Positions 1-9,569 of a stretch of 64,000 bases of DNA are shown here, piece after piece (position 1 is the stretch's first letter; every line of letters begins with the position of its first letter). Under the pieces are notes generated by a model. That model saw only the letters and a program-made list of their open reading frames with translations, had not been told where the DNA came from and did no database searches. Origin of the DNA: Azoarcus olearius (GTDB lineage: Bacteria > Pseudomonadota > Gammaproteobacteria > Burkholderiales > Rhodocyclaceae); contig NZ_CP016210.1 in the NCBI RefSeq assembly GCF_001682385.1, positions 124,001 through 188,000 on the forward strand, read 5' to 3'. The translations under genes and the position numbers were made by a program.

Positions 1-453
1 GCGGCGATCGAAGCTGCCCGCGCCGGCGAGCAGGGCCGCGGCTTCGCGGTCGTGGCCGACGAGGTGCGCAAGCTGGCCGAGAAGTCGGCCCATTCGGCCG
101 GCGGTATCGACGCCATCACGCGCGAGATCGGCCAGCAGTCGGATTCGGTGAACCAGGCGATTGCGCGCGGGCTCGAACACCTGGCGTCGAGCCGGCGCGC
201 GGCCGACGTGGTGTCGGGCGTGCTCGATGCCGCCAATGCGGCGGTCAGCGAAGTCGGCGAGGGGCTGGATCACATCGCCGCCACCACCGCCGAGCAGCGC
301 CGTTCCAGCGAGTCGGTGACGGCCAGCATCGAGGCCATTGCCGGCATGGCGCGCGACAACAACGCCGCGATCGAGGAGACCGTGGCGGCCGCGCGCGAGC
401 TGGAGCAGCTCGCGGCGCGCCTGCAGGATTCGGTGTCGCGCTTCCGCGTCTAG
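1..453 (+). CDS. Methyl-accepting chemotaxis protein, C-terminal part (cut by window start)
   Basis: The reading frame is open from base 1, so the gene begins before the window. It starts inside the conserved signalling hairpin ([20 protein letters not shown], then EVRKLAE), the part of a chemoreceptor that contacts CheA and CheW. It continues as a helical coiled-coil bundle with alternating Ala/Glu/Ser and ends in SVSRFRV. No CheR-tethering pentapeptide is present at the C-terminus. Sensor, membrane and HAMP regions lie outside the window, so the ligand cannot be judged. It ends 7 bp from the stop of the convergent protease gene. Confidence 0.93.
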   Translation, partial: AAIEAARAGEQGRGFAVVADEVRKLAEKSAHSAGGIDAITREIGQQSDSVNQAIARGLEHLASSRRAADVVSGVLDAANAAVSEVGEGLDHIAATTAEQRRSSESVTASIEAIAGMARDNNAAIEETVAAARELEQLAARLQDSVSRFRV

Positions 454-460
454 GCGGGGC

Positions 461-1900
461 TCAGTCCAGCCGTATCGGCACGAAGATGCGGGCGCTGCCG
501 CGCTGGACCAGCAGCGCAAAGCGGTTGCCCGCCTTTTCCGCCAACTGGCGGAACTGGGCGACCGTAGTGACCGGCTGGTTGTTGATCGCCAGCACGATGT
601 CACCGCGCTCCAGCCCGGCCTTGGCCGCCGGACCGCTGGCGGCTTCGACCACCAGCCCGCCGTTGATGCCGAGCTGGGCGGCTTCCTGGCTGCTGAGCGG
701 CCGTGCCGTGAGGCCGAGCTTGCCGCCGGTGCTCTCGCCCCGGCCGGGGCGCGCCGGCGCCGCCGCGGCGGTTTCGGCACCCAGTTCGTCCAGCGTCGCG
801 CTCACCTCGCGGCTGCGGCCGTCGCGCCACACTTCCAGCCGTACCCGGGTGCCCGGGCGCTTGTCGCCGATGATGCGCGGCAGGTCGGCTGAATCGTTGA
901 TCCGCGTTCCATCCACTGCCAGCACCACGTCGCCCGCCTTGACGCCCGCCTTGTCCGCGGCGCTGTCCGGTTCCACATTGGCGACCAGCGCGCCGCGCGC
1001 GTCGGGCAGGCCAAAGGACTGCGCCAGCTCCTTGTCCACGCCCTGGATGGCGATGCCGAGGCGGCCGCGCTGCACCCGGCCATGCGTCACCAGCTGGTCC
1101 TTGACCTTCATCGCGACGTCGATCGGGATTGCGAACGAGATCCCCATGAAGCCGCCCGAACGCGAGTAGATCTGCGAGTTGATGCCGATGACCTCGCCGC
1201 CCAGGTTGAACAGCGGCCCGCCCGAGTTGCCGGGGTTGATCGCGACGTCGGTCTGCAGGAAAGGCACGTAGTTCTCGTCGGGCAACCGCCGCGCCTTGGC
1301 GGAGATGATGCCGGCGGTCACCGAGTGATCGAAGCCGAAGGGCGAGCCGACCGCGATCACCCATTCGCCGACGCGCGAGCGTTCGGCATCGCCGATCTTC
1401 ACCGTCGGCAGGTTGCGCGCGTCGATCTTGATCACCGCGACGTCGGTGCGTTTGTCCGTCCCCACCACCCTGGCCTTGAATTCACGCTTGTCCACCAGCG
1501 TGACCGTGACTTCGGCCCCGGACTCGCCCACCACGTGGGCGTTGGTCAGCACATAGCCGTCGGCGCTGACGATGAAGCCAGAGCCGATGCCGCGGCTGAT
1601 CCGCGGCGCGCCCTGGCCGGGCATCTCCGGCGTGGGTACGCCGAAGCGGCGCAGGAAGTCGTAGAAGGGATCGTTGGCCAGCCCGCCGTCGCCGCCGGCT
1701 TGCTGCTGTACCACGCTGATGTTGACCACCGCCGGGCCGACCTGCTCGACCAGGTCGCCGAAGTCCGGCAGGCCATAGCGATTGGAGGCGGGCGAACTGT
1801 CGCCGAACAGCGCGGCGTGGGCGGAGGAGGACAGCGAAGCGGCGGGAATCCAGCCGGCGAGGCTGAGCGCAAGGGCGGTCACGGCAAGCGGGTGGCGCAT
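461..1900 (-). CDS. Periplasmic HtrA/Deg-family serine endoprotease
   Basis: 479 aa, the usual length for DegP/DegQ/MucD proteins. A signal peptide (residues 1-29, ending SSAHA) sends it to the periplasm. The trypsin-like domain carries the complete catalytic triad: His122 in LTNAHVV, Asp153 in RTDVAVIK and Ser226 in NPGNSGGPL. Two PDZ domains follow (about residues 275-365 and 385-475), as in Do-type proteases that degrade or refold misfolded envelope proteins. An in-frame extension upstream exists, but the ATG at 1900 is preferred because it begins the signal peptide and has AGGA about 7 nt upstream. The sequence does not decide between degP, degQ and mucD. Confidence 0.93.
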   Translation of the reverse strand: MRHPLAVTALALSLAGWIPAASLSSSAHAALFGDSSPASNRYGLPDFGDLVEQVGPAVVNISVVQQQAGGDGGLANDPFYDFLRRFGVPTPEMPGQGAPRISRGIGSGFIVSADGYVLTNAHVVGESGAEVTVTLVDKREFKARVVGTDKRTDVAVIKIDARNLPTVKIGDAERSRVGEWVIAVGSPFGFDHSVTAGIISAKARRLPDENYVPFLQTDVAINPGNSGGPLFNLGGEVIGINSQIYSRSGGFMGISFAIPIDVAMKVKDQLVTHGRVQRGRLGIAIQGVDKELAQSFGLPDARGALVANVEPDSAADKAGVKAGDVVLAVDGTRINDSADLPRIIGDKRPGTRVRLEVWRDGRSREVSATLDELGAETAAAAPARPGRGESTGGKLGLTARPLSSQEAAQLGINGGLVVEAASGPAAKAGLERGDIVLAINNQPVTTVAQFRQLAEKAGNRFALLVQRGSARIFVPIRLD

Positions 1901-2031
1901 GGACGGTATCCTGTGGCGGAAACGTGTGGGACGGGATGCGTGGGTGGACGCCGCGGCCGGGCCGTGCGTTCCCGGACGCAAGCCCGGCATAGATCGGGGC
2001 GGGCGCTGCAAAATCAACACCGCGGCGGCGT

Positions 2032-4089
2032 TCAGAATCCGACGCGGACCGACAGATGGAGCTGGCGATCGAGTTCGTTGGCCGGGCGGTCGTCGCCGTA
2101 GCCGGGCATGGACTGCAGCGGGCGCAGCACCAGTTCCTGGTGCTTGCCGAGCAGGTTGATGCCGGTGAGCCGCAGCTCCACCGGGTTGGGGCCCACCTGC
2201 AGCGTGCGCGCGATGCTCCAGTCCAGCGTGGTATAGGCCGGCACCTTGTAGCGGTAGCCCGGCACGTAGCCGCTGCCGGAGTCGCTTGCGCCCATGCGCA
2301 GCAGGCTCAGCGTGGATTGCCACGGGCCGTAGCGCTGCAGCCAGGTGAGGCTGGCGGTGTAGGGGGCCACGCTGCGGCGCACCGCGTCGTCGTCGCTATG
2401 GGCGCGGATCAGTGAGTGGCTGAGCACGAGCTGGCCGCCGGACCAGGGGCGCGTGCGCAGCTGGTATTCCAGGCCCACCAGGCGTACGCCGTCACCGCTG
2501 TTCACCCAGCGCGTGGCGCCGGCCGCGCGCTGGATGTCGTTGTCCGGCAGTTCGGCGGGGTCGACCGCGCGCCGCACGATGAAGTCCTCGATGCGCTCGT
2601 GGAACAGGCGCAGGTCGAAACTGCCCTGTTGCGGCAGCTGGCCGAGGAAACCGACCTCCCACGCGTCGATGCGCTGCGGCCGGATGTCCGGATTGGGCAG
2701 GTGGTCGAGCATGATCAGCCCGAGCTGCGGATGCACCACGCGGATGTCCGCCGAGCGCTCGAACAGCGTCGGCTGGCGCCAGGCGCGCGAATAGCCGGCG
2801 CGCCAGGTCTGGGTCGGGCTGGGCTGCCAGTTGAGGAACACCCGCGGCGCGAGGCGCAGCCGGTCGCCCTCGATCTGCTCGGCCATCGCGCCGATGTTCC
2901 ACAGCCAGCGTGGCGCCATCCGCCATTCGGCATTGCCGAACAGCCGCCATTCCTGCTGGCTGTGCGAGTCGCCGCCGTAGAACAGCATCGGCGCGCGCAG
3001 CCAGTCGCGGCGCCATTCGGTGCCCCACAACAAACGCAGGTCGTCCAGCGGGCGCAGTCGCTGGCTGAACTCGATGTTGTCGCGCAGGCTGTCGCGGTCG
3101 TTGTCGACAGTGACGACCAGCCGCGGGAGATTGCGCAGGTAGGCCACCTCGGGGCGCAGGTTCTTGTGCGAATCGAGCAGCCAGTCTTCGCGCGACTGCT
3201 CGCGGTTGCGGTACCACGACAGCGACCATTCGTCGTCGGGGCTCAGCGTGCGGCGCCATTTCAGGTGCACCGCGCCGTCCTCGTGGCGGGCGGTACGCGG
3301 GGCGACGACGTCGAACTGGGTGCCCTCGTAACCGGCCGAGCGCGCGCCGCTGCTCATGCCGGCGGTGACGGTCACTTCATCCACCGCGCTCACGCGCAGG
3401 TCGGCACGCAGGTTCAGCACGTCGATGCGCTGGCTGTCGTGCAGATCGGCCATGCCGCGGTCTTCGATGTGCTGTGCGGTGACCCGCAGGCCCATCGCAC
3501 CGTCGTGGAGTACCGCGCGTCCGGTCGCGTCCGCGATGCCGTTGGTGCCGCCGCGCAAGGACACCGAGTTGCCGGTTTCGGCCCCGGTGTGGCGGGTGAG
3601 GATATTGACCACGCCGAGGAAGGCGTTGGAGCCGTAGGCGGCCGAATCCGAGCCGCGCACGACCTCGATGCGGTCGATGTCTTCGAGCGCGATCGGCAGC
3701 GACCCCCAATCCGCACCGCCGAAGAAGTAGGGCGAATACACCGAGCGCCCATCGACCAGCACCTGCATCTGGTTGGGATAGTCGGACCCCAGCCCGTGGT
3801 AGGTGACCCAGTGATGGTTGGCGCGCTCCTGCCCGACCTGCATGCCCGGAACGAGCCGGAACAGGCGCGCGAGGTCGCGGTAACCGGTGGCGGCGATCAG
3901 TTCGCTGTCGATGACCGTGACGGCGCCGGGCGTGTCTTCCATGGCCTGGGGCAGCCTGGACACGCTGAGCACGACCGGCAGGGTTTCGAAGTAGCCCTCT
4001 TCGGCATGCGCCGACATGGCACCCCCGCCGAGGGCGAGGCAGGCGAGAACGACCGGCAGGACGCGTGTGTCACAGGTTCGACGATACAT
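2032..4089 (-). CDS. TonB-dependent outer-membrane receptor
   Basis: 685 aa. A signal peptide (about 1-29, ending SAHA) is followed by a TonB-box-like stretch (LPVVLSVSR) and a plug domain with the typical VLVDGRSVY and IEVVRGSDSAAYGSNA motifs. The rest is a long beta-barrel ending in Phe (SVRVGF), the outer-membrane insertion signal. Such receptors import siderophores, haem, cobalamin or other scarce ligands using TonB energy; the ligand cannot be read from the sequence. It is divergent from oxyR across 139 bp. A TATACT hexamer at about 4129-4134 on the minus strand could be its -10 element, but no convincing -35 was found. Confidence 0.92.
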   Translation of the reverse strand: MYRRTCDTRVLPVVLACLALGGGAMSAHAEEGYFETLPVVLSVSRLPQAMEDTPGAVTVIDSELIAATGYRDLARLFRLVPGMQVGQERANHHWVTYHGLGSDYPNQMQVLVDGRSVYSPYFFGGADWGSLPIALEDIDRIEVVRGSDSAAYGSNAFLGVVNILTRHTGAETGNSVSLRGGTNGIADATGRAVLHDGAMGLRVTAQHIEDRGMADLHDSQRIDVLNLRADLRVSAVDEVTVTAGMSSGARSAGYEGTQFDVVAPRTARHEDGAVHLKWRRTLSPDDEWSLSWYRNREQSREDWLLDSHKNLRPEVAYLRNLPRLVVTVDNDRDSLRDNIEFSQRLRPLDDLRLLWGTEWRRDWLRAPMLFYGGDSHSQQEWRLFGNAEWRMAPRWLWNIGAMAEQIEGDRLRLAPRVFLNWQPSPTQTWRAGYSRAWRQPTLFERSADIRVVHPQLGLIMLDHLPNPDIRPQRIDAWEVGFLGQLPQQGSFDLRLFHERIEDFIVRRAVDPAELPDNDIQRAAGATRWVNSGDGVRLVGLEYQLRTRPWSGGQLVLSHSLIRAHSDDDAVRRSVAPYTASLTWLQRYGPWQSTLSLLRMGASDSGSGYVPGYRYKVPAYTTLDWSIARTLQVGPNPVELRLTGINLLGKHQELVLRPLQSMPGYGDDRPANELDRQLHLSVRVGF

Positions 4090-4228
4090 CCTGGCCGCGG
4101 GTTCTCATGATGTTGGTTTACTGGCGAAAGTATAACCCCGCGCGCCGGCTTGAGCGGTGGCGGCGCGGTCGGGGTAACATCGACAGGTCGCTTACCGCCC
4201 GGGCGGCATCCGCGCCGTCCTCGAATCC

Positions 4229-5167
4229 ATGACCCTGACCGATCTCCGCTACCTCGTCGCGCTCGCCCACGAACGCCATTTCGGCCGTGCCGCCGAAAAA
4301 TGCCACGTCTCGCAGCCGACGCTGTCGGTGGCGATCAAGAAGGTCGAGGACGAGCTGGGCATCGCGCTGTTCGAGCGCAGCGCCTCGGAAGTGAAGATCA
4401 CCGAGACGGGCCGCCGCATCGTCGCGCAGGCGGAAAAGGTGCTGGTCGAGGCCAGCCAGATCCACGAGATCGCCGCCGCCGGCAAGGACCCGCTGGCGGG
4501 ACCGCTGCGGGTGGGGGTGATCTACACCATCGGCCCCTACCTGCTGCCGCGGCTGATTCCGCGGGTGCACCAGCTGGCGCCGCGAATGCCGCTGATCATC
4601 CAGGAGAACTACACCACGCGGCTGGCCGAAGCGCTCAAGCGCGGCGAACTCGACGTGATCATCATCAGCCTGCCGTTCGAGGAGGCGGGCATCGTCGCGC
4701 AGCCGGTGTACGACGAGCCGTTTCGCGTGCTGCTGCCGGCGGCCCATCCGTGGACCGCGTTGGACAGCATCGACCCCGAGCATCTTGCCGAAGACCAGCT
4801 GCTGCTGCTCGGCTCGGGCAACTGCTTCCGCGAGCAGGTGCTGGAAGTGTGCCCGCACTGCCGCAACGTCGGCGGCCTGCAACGCACGCTGGAAGGCAGC
4901 TCGCTGGAGACGATCCGGCATATGGTGGCCACCGGGCTGGGGGTGACGGTGCTGCCGAGTTCGGCGGCGGACGAACTCACGATCCAGAATCCGCTGGTTG
5001 CCGTGCGTCCCTTCACCGCCCCCGAGCCATCGCGCCGCGTGGCGCTGGCCTGGCGCGTCACCTATCCCCGCAGCGGCGCGATCGACATCCTGCGTACCGC
5101 CATCCTGGAAAGCGAACTTCCCGGCGTGCGGCCGATCGGGCGGGTGCCCGCGGTGGAAGCGGCCTGA
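4229..5167 (+). CDS. oxyR: Hydrogen peroxide-sensing LysR-type regulator OxyR
   Basis: 312 aa, with an N-terminal winged helix-turn-helix (residues about 1-60; SQPTLSVAIKKVE recognition region) and a LysR substrate-binding domain. Cys199 and Cys208 lie in GSGNCFREQVLEVCPHC and match the redox pair that forms the OxyR disulfide on peroxide exposure; a further Cys211 follows. In the family, oxidised OxyR activates catalase, alkyl hydroperoxide reductase and similar genes. It is divergent from the TonB receptor, so the shared 139 bp may hold its own operator. A strong terminator follows 20 bp after the stop. Confidence 0.95.
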   Translation: MTLTDLRYLVALAHERHFGRAAEKCHVSQPTLSVAIKKVEDELGIALFERSASEVKITETGRRIVAQAEKVLVEASQIHEIAAAGKDPLAGPLRVGVIYTIGPYLLPRLIPRVHQLAPRMPLIIQENYTTRLAEALKRGELDVIIISLPFEEAGIVAQPVYDEPFRVLLPAAHPWTALDSIDPEHLAEDQLLLLGSGNCFREQVLEVCPHCRNVGGLQRTLEGSSLETIRHMVATGLGVTVLPSSAADELTIQNPLVAVRPFTAPEPSRRVALAWRVTYPRSGAIDILRTAILESELPGVRPIGRVPAVEAA

Positions 5168-5187
5168 GGTCGGATCCTCCAACACGC

Positions 5188-5211
5188 AAAACGGCCCTCA
5201 CGGGCCGTTTT
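5188..5211. terminator. Bidirectional rho-independent terminator between oxyR and topB
   Basis: A perfect 10-bp inverted repeat (AAAACGGCCC / GGGCCGTTTT) with a TCAC loop. Because A-runs and T-runs flank the GC stem, it can end transcription from both sides. It lies exactly between the convergent oxyR and topB genes. Confidence 0.9.
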
Positions 5212-5234
5212 GCTGGCTGCACCGCGGCGAAAAC

Positions 5235-7808
5235 TCAGCCGGCGGTCTTGCCACCCGCGCGCTTGCGGGGCGCGGGCTTGCCTGTTTCCTCGTTGGCCGC
5301 GGCCTTGGCGGGCGTGCTCTTGCCGCCCGCCTTGGGGGTCTTGGCCTCGAACTCGAAGCCGACCTTGCCATCTTTGCCGCGCACCAGGAAGGCGGAGAAC
5401 TTGCGCCGCGTGCGTGCCGACACGAAACCCTTCAGCAGATCAGTCTTGCCGTCGGTCAGCAGCTTGGCCATCTGCTCGCGTTCGATCGGTTGCTGCAGGA
5501 TGATCTTGCCGGAGCGGAAGTCGCAGTTCTTGCCGGGGCCGACGGACTTCTCGCAGACATAGGCGAGGCCGTGCTCGAACACGTTGGCGCCGCACTTGGG
5601 GCAGGCGCCGATGGACTGCTGGCCGGAGAAATCGACCGCTTCGCCGCCTTCCTCGCCTTCCTTGGGCTGACCGAAGTCGAACTCCGGCTGCTTGTCGTCG
5701 TTGAGCTTGATCTCGGCGTTGAACAGCCGCCCCATCTTGTTGCGGAAGCCGAGCAGCGGGCCGACCTTGCCGTCGCGCAGCAGGGTCTCGATCTCGTCGA
5801 TCTCGAACTGGCGCCCGGCGACGATCTTCCAGGTGCTCCAGTCGCAGGCCTGGCAGGCGAACTTCTTGTAATTCTCCTTCACGGTGCCGCCGCACTTCGG
5901 GCACGGCGTCTTCAGCGTGACGAAGTCGCCCGGCACGGTGTCCGATTCGTAGCGTTTGGCGCGTTCCACCACCTCGCGCGCCATCTCGGCGATCTCGTGC
6001 ATGAAGGCTTCGCGCGAGAGTTCGCCGCGTTCCATGCGCGACAGCTTGTATTCCCAGCCGCCGGTGAGTTCGGGCGAAGTCAGCGCATTGACGCCGAGGC
6101 CGGTCAGCAGCGTGATCAGCGAGAAGGCCTTGGCGCTGGGGATCAGCTCGCGGCCTTCGCGGTGGATGTACTGCTCGGCGATCAGACCTTCGATGATCTG
6201 CGCCCGCGTGGCCGGGGTGCCGAGGCCGCGTTCCGCCATTGCCGCGCGCAGTTCCTCGTCGTCCACCATCTTGCCGGCGCCTTCCATTGCCGACAGCAGC
6301 GTGGCTTCGTTGAAGCGGGCCGGCGGCTTGGTCTGCAGCGCCTTGACCAGGATATCGTCGGTGGACACCGTCTCGCCCGGCTTGACCGCCACCAGCTGGC
6401 GCCCGCTGTCCTTGCCGGCTTCCTTGCCCTCACCGTCCTCGTTCGCAGCCTCCTTGCCATACACCGCCAGCCAGCCGGCGTTGACCAGCACCTTGCCCTC
6501 GGTCTTGAAGGCTTCGCCCTCGACGCGGGTGATGCGGGTGGTGATCTGGTATTCGGCGGCCGGGTAGAACACCGACAGGAAGCGGCGGGTCACCAGGTCG
6601 TAGATCTTGTGCTCGGCTTCCGACAGGCTCTTCGGCAGCGTCCCGGTGGGGATGATCGCGAAGTGGTCGGAGATCTTGGCGTTATTGAAGATGCGCTTGT
6701 TGGGCCTGACCCAGCCCTGCTTGGCGATCTCGTTGGCGAAGGGCGCGTAGGTGTCGGGCAGGCCGGCCATCACGTCCTTCACGGTGCCGAGGTAGTCCTC
6801 GGGCAGCGCGCGCGCGTCGGTACGCGGATAGGTCAGCACCTTGTGCTTTTCGTACAGCGCCTGCGCCAGCTGCAGCGTGACGCGGGCGGAGAAGCCGAAG
6901 CGGCCGTTGGCTTCGCGCTGCAAGCTGGTGAGGTCGAACAGCAGCGGCGAGAGCTGGGTGGAGGGTTTGGCTTCCTCGGTGACGACGCCCGGTTTGCCCT
7001 CGCACTTCGCGCGGATGGCTTCCGCCCTGGCCTTGTCCCACAGCCGGTGGGCGTTGGCGTGTTCGTCGCCTTCGGGCTTCCTGAAGTTCTCGTCCAGCCA
7101 GCGCCCGGTGTACTCGCCGGCGGCGCAGCCGAAGGTGGCTTCCAGCTCCCAGTAGTCGCGCGGCTTGAATTTGCGGATCTTGTCCTCGCGCTCGACCACG
7201 ATGGCGAGCGTGGGTGTCTGCACCCGACCGACCGTGGTGAGGTGGAAGCCGCCGGTCTTGGAGTTGAACGCGGTCATCGCGCGGGTGCCGTTGATGCCGA
7301 TCAGCCAGTCGGACTCGGCGCGGCAGATCGCGGCATTGCGCAAGCCTTCGACGTCGCGTGCGGCGCGCAGGTGGGCAAAGCCGTCGCGGATCGCCGCCGG
7401 CGTCATCGACTGCAGCCACAGCCGCTGCATCGGCTTGTTGGTGCCCGCGTGCTGGGCGATGAAGTTGAAGATCAGCTCGCCTTCGCGGCCCGCGTCACAG
7501 GCGTTGATCAGGCCGGTGACGTCCTTGCGCTTGATCAGCCGGGTCAGCAGTTTCAGGCGGTCGTCCGTCTTTTCGATCGGCTTCAGCGCGAAATGCGGCG
7601 GAATCACCGGCAGGTGGGCGAAGGTCCATTTGCCGCGCTTGACCTCGAATTCCTCGGGGACGGCAAGCTCGAGAAGGTGGCCGACGGCCGACGACAACAC
7701 GTAATCGTCGGACTCGAAGTAGTCCTTCTCCTTGGTGAAGCCGCCCAGCGCACGGGCGATGTCCTGCGCGACGGAGGGCTTCTCCGCGATGATCAGTTGC
7801 TTGCTCAT
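5235..7808 (-). CDS. topB: DNA topoisomerase III
   Basis: 857 aa. A type IA topoisomerase that cuts and passes single DNA strands, helping to decatenate replicating chromosomes. The N-terminal Toprim domain is clear (IIAEKPSVAQ at 6-15, CDAGREGE at 104-111), and the catalytic tyrosine is Tyr327 in LTYPRTD. The C-terminal third has zinc-finger-like Cys pairs (CPKCGG, CQAC, CPKCGA) and a basic Lys/Ala/Gly tail, a longer form than E. coli TopB. The ATG at 7808 starts directly at the Toprim motif, so the in-frame extension to 7901 is rejected. It is the last gene of the LysM-dprA-smg-topB run. Confidence 0.94.
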   Translation of the reverse strand: MSKQLIIAEKPSVAQDIARALGGFTKEKDYFESDDYVLSSAVGHLLELAVPEEFEVKRGKWTFAHLPVIPPHFALKPIEKTDDRLKLLTRLIKRKDVTGLINACDAGREGELIFNFIAQHAGTNKPMQRLWLQSMTPAAIRDGFAHLRAARDVEGLRNAAICRAESDWLIGINGTRAMTAFNSKTGGFHLTTVGRVQTPTLAIVVEREDKIRKFKPRDYWELEATFGCAAGEYTGRWLDENFRKPEGDEHANAHRLWDKARAEAIRAKCEGKPGVVTEEAKPSTQLSPLLFDLTSLQREANGRFGFSARVTLQLAQALYEKHKVLTYPRTDARALPEDYLGTVKDVMAGLPDTYAPFANEIAKQGWVRPNKRIFNNAKISDHFAIIPTGTLPKSLSEAEHKIYDLVTRRFLSVFYPAAEYQITTRITRVEGEAFKTEGKVLVNAGWLAVYGKEAANEDGEGKEAGKDSGRQLVAVKPGETVSTDDILVKALQTKPPARFNEATLLSAMEGAGKMVDDEELRAAMAERGLGTPATRAQIIEGLIAEQYIHREGRELIPSAKAFSLITLLTGLGVNALTSPELTGGWEYKLSRMERGELSREAFMHEIAEMAREVVERAKRYESDTVPGDFVTLKTPCPKCGGTVKENYKKFACQACDWSTWKIVAGRQFEIDEIETLLRDGKVGPLLGFRNKMGRLFNAEIKLNDDKQPEFDFGQPKEGEEGGEAVDFSGQQSIGACPKCGANVFEHGLAYVCEKSVGPGKNCDFRSGKIILQQPIEREQMAKLLTDGKTDLLKGFVSARTRRKFSAFLVRGKDGKVGFEFEAKTPKAGGKSTPAKAAANEETGKPAPRKRAGGKTAG

Positions 7809-7919
7809 GCCGGGGGGCAGGTGCGGAGGGCCGTTTCCGGCTGTCCGTCCGTTAGGGTTGTGAAGCGGCGGATGATAAAGAGCCGCGCGCCCGCCGTGCA
7901 AGCCAGATGGCGGCGAGGG

Positions 7920-8387
7920 TCAGTGCAGCAGGGGCGCGCCTTCGTCGTCGTCGGAGGACAGCAGCTCGTCGATGATCAGGGTGTCGACCGGCTGTTCGCG
8001 CTGCCACAGCACCATCAGCACGATGACCTTGAGGCGGCCGAGGGTGATCGTGAAGTTGCTCAAAGCCACCGCGCGCTCGACGATCAGTTCGCGGCTGACG
8101 GCGTCCAGCACCCCCGCACCTTCCAGGAAGGTGAGGAAACCCCGGCAGGCGGCGCTGAGGCGGGTGCACTCGTAGTCGGAATACAGCCGCACCGCACTGC
8201 GGGAGGGCGCCACGCAGGGATGGGTTTCGGCCGCGACACGGCGCAGCCCCGCCAGCCAGTCGAGCGCCTCGTTGATTTCCTCGTCTTCGAAACCGGCCGC
8301 GGAGAGCTTGCGCGCGAGCTGGTCGGACGCCGGGCAGGCATTGGCGTGGATATAGCTCTCGAAGAGATAGACAAGGATGTCGAACAA
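7920..8387 (-). CDS. smg: Smg family protein (DUF494)
   Basis: 155 aa, beginning MFDILVYLFESY, the hallmark start of the DUF494/Smg family. The N-terminal half resembles a small helical DNA- or protein-binding fold, and the C-terminus is acidic (SSDDDEG). Function is not established. In many beta- and gammaproteobacteria smg lies between dprA and a type IA topoisomerase gene, and the same order (dprA-smg-topB) is seen here, though the topoisomerase is topB rather than the usual topA. Confidence 0.9.
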   Translation of the reverse strand: MFDILVYLFESYIHANACPASDQLARKLSAAGFEDEEINEALDWLAGLRRVAAETHPCVAPSRSAVRLYSDYECTRLSAACRGFLTFLEGAGVLDAVSRELIVERAVALSNFTITLGRLKVIVLMVLWQREQPVDTLIIDELLSSDDDEGAPLLH

Positions 8388-8447
8388 AGGAAACCTCGCG
8401 AATGACCGGCAGCGCCAGGGCGACCGCCTTGCGTTCGGCCTTGAGTG

Positions 8448-9566
8448 TTAGAGGCGCTGGAACCGGCTGCCTGCACAACGGCCGATGCGACCGTCCAGTT
8501 CCATGGGAAGGAGAATGGCGTACAGCGCGTCGACCGTCAAGCCGCTGCGCTGCACCAGAAGCTCGATGTCCACGGGCTCGTGGCCGATCAGCGCAAGCAC
8601 CACGGCGGCGGCGGGATCGGCGGGCGGAGGCGGGGCGGAATCCGGCCCCGCGGCGGCGGTGGAAGGGGCGTGCTGCGCAGGCGAAAAGCGTCCGCGCAGC
8701 TCTTCCAGTACATCCTCCGCGGTTTCGACCAGCTTGGCGCCGTCACGGATCAGCCGGTGACAGCCGCGCGCCAGCGGCGAGTGGATGGAGCCCGGGATCG
8801 CGAACACCTCGCGGCCGGTCTCGGTGGCCAGCCGCGCGGTGATCAGCGAGCCGCTGCCGACCGCCGCTTCCACCACCAGCACGCCGAGCGAGAGTCCGGC
8901 GATGAGGCGGTTGCGGCGTGGAAAATGGTGACGCAGCGCGGGCGCGCCCAGCGGGAACTCGCTGAGGATGGCGCCGGCCTGCGCAATCTGGCGCGCAAGC
9001 TCGGCGTTGCTGGCGGGGTAGATGCGATCCGCGCCAGTGCCGATCACCGCCACGGTGCCTGCGCCCCCGCTGGCGGCGAGTGCTCCGCGGTGGGCTGCTG
9101 CATCGATGCCCGCCGCCAGTCCGCTGACGATCACGAGTCCCGCTTCGCCGAGCGCGCGGGCGAAGGCCGCGGCATTGGCTTCACCGTTGGCGGTGGCCGA
9201 ACGGGCCCCGACGACGGCGAGCGCGGGGCGCTGCAGCAGTGCGGGTTCGCCCTTGAGATACAGCAGCGTGGGCGGGTCGGAAATCTCGAGCAGCGCCGGC
9301 GGATAGTCGGCGTCGGCGAGCGTGAGGATGTGGTTGCCGGATTCGTCCGCCCAGGCCAGGGCAGCGTCGATGGCTTTGCCGTCCGGCGGTGCCAGCAGCC
9401 GGTCCGCGGCCTCATTGCCGACGACGCTGGCGATCGCGCCGCGGCTGCTCTGGAACACGGCCTCCGGCAGCCCGAAGGCGGCGAGCAGCCGGCGCTGTCG
9501 TTCCGGGCCGAGGCCGGGCGCCAGTGCCAGCCGCAGCCAGCCGGCCAGATCCTTGCCCGGTGGCAC
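8448..9566 (-). CDS. dprA: DNA processing protein DprA (Smf)
   Basis: 372 aa. DprA protects incoming single-stranded DNA and loads RecA during natural transformation. An N-terminal helix-hairpin-like region (about 1-75) precedes the Rossmann-like Smf core with VVGARSAT, GLAAGIDAAAH, PRRNRLIAGLS and GSGSLITA. The C-terminus (about 310-372) is a winged-helix DML1-like domain. Start is GTG at 9566, 3 nt after the stop of the LysM gene, so the two are probably cotranscribed. Presence of DprA alone does not prove competence. Confidence 0.94.
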   Translation of the reverse strand: MPPGKDLAGWLRLALAPGLGPERQRRLLAAFGLPEAVFQSSRGAIASVVGNEAADRLLAPPDGKAIDAALAWADESGNHILTLADADYPPALLEISDPPTLLYLKGEPALLQRPALAVVGARSATANGEANAAAFARALGEAGLVIVSGLAAGIDAAAHRGALAASGGAGTVAVIGTGADRIYPASNAELARQIAQAGAILSEFPLGAPALRHHFPRRNRLIAGLSLGVLVVEAAVGSGSLITARLATETGREVFAIPGSIHSPLARGCHRLIRDGAKLVETAEDVLEELRGRFSPAQHAPSTAAAGPDSAPPPPADPAAAVVLALIGHEPVDIELLVQRSGLTVDALYAILLPMELDGRIGRCAGSRFQRL

Positions 9567-9569
9567 TGC

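Noticed and set aside
4998-8405. A 3.4-kb plus-strand open frame opposite topB and smg
   Set aside because: It runs antisense to well-supported genes, and its translation is an Ala/Gly/Arg/His-rich shadow with no domain motif. High GC content creates such frames.
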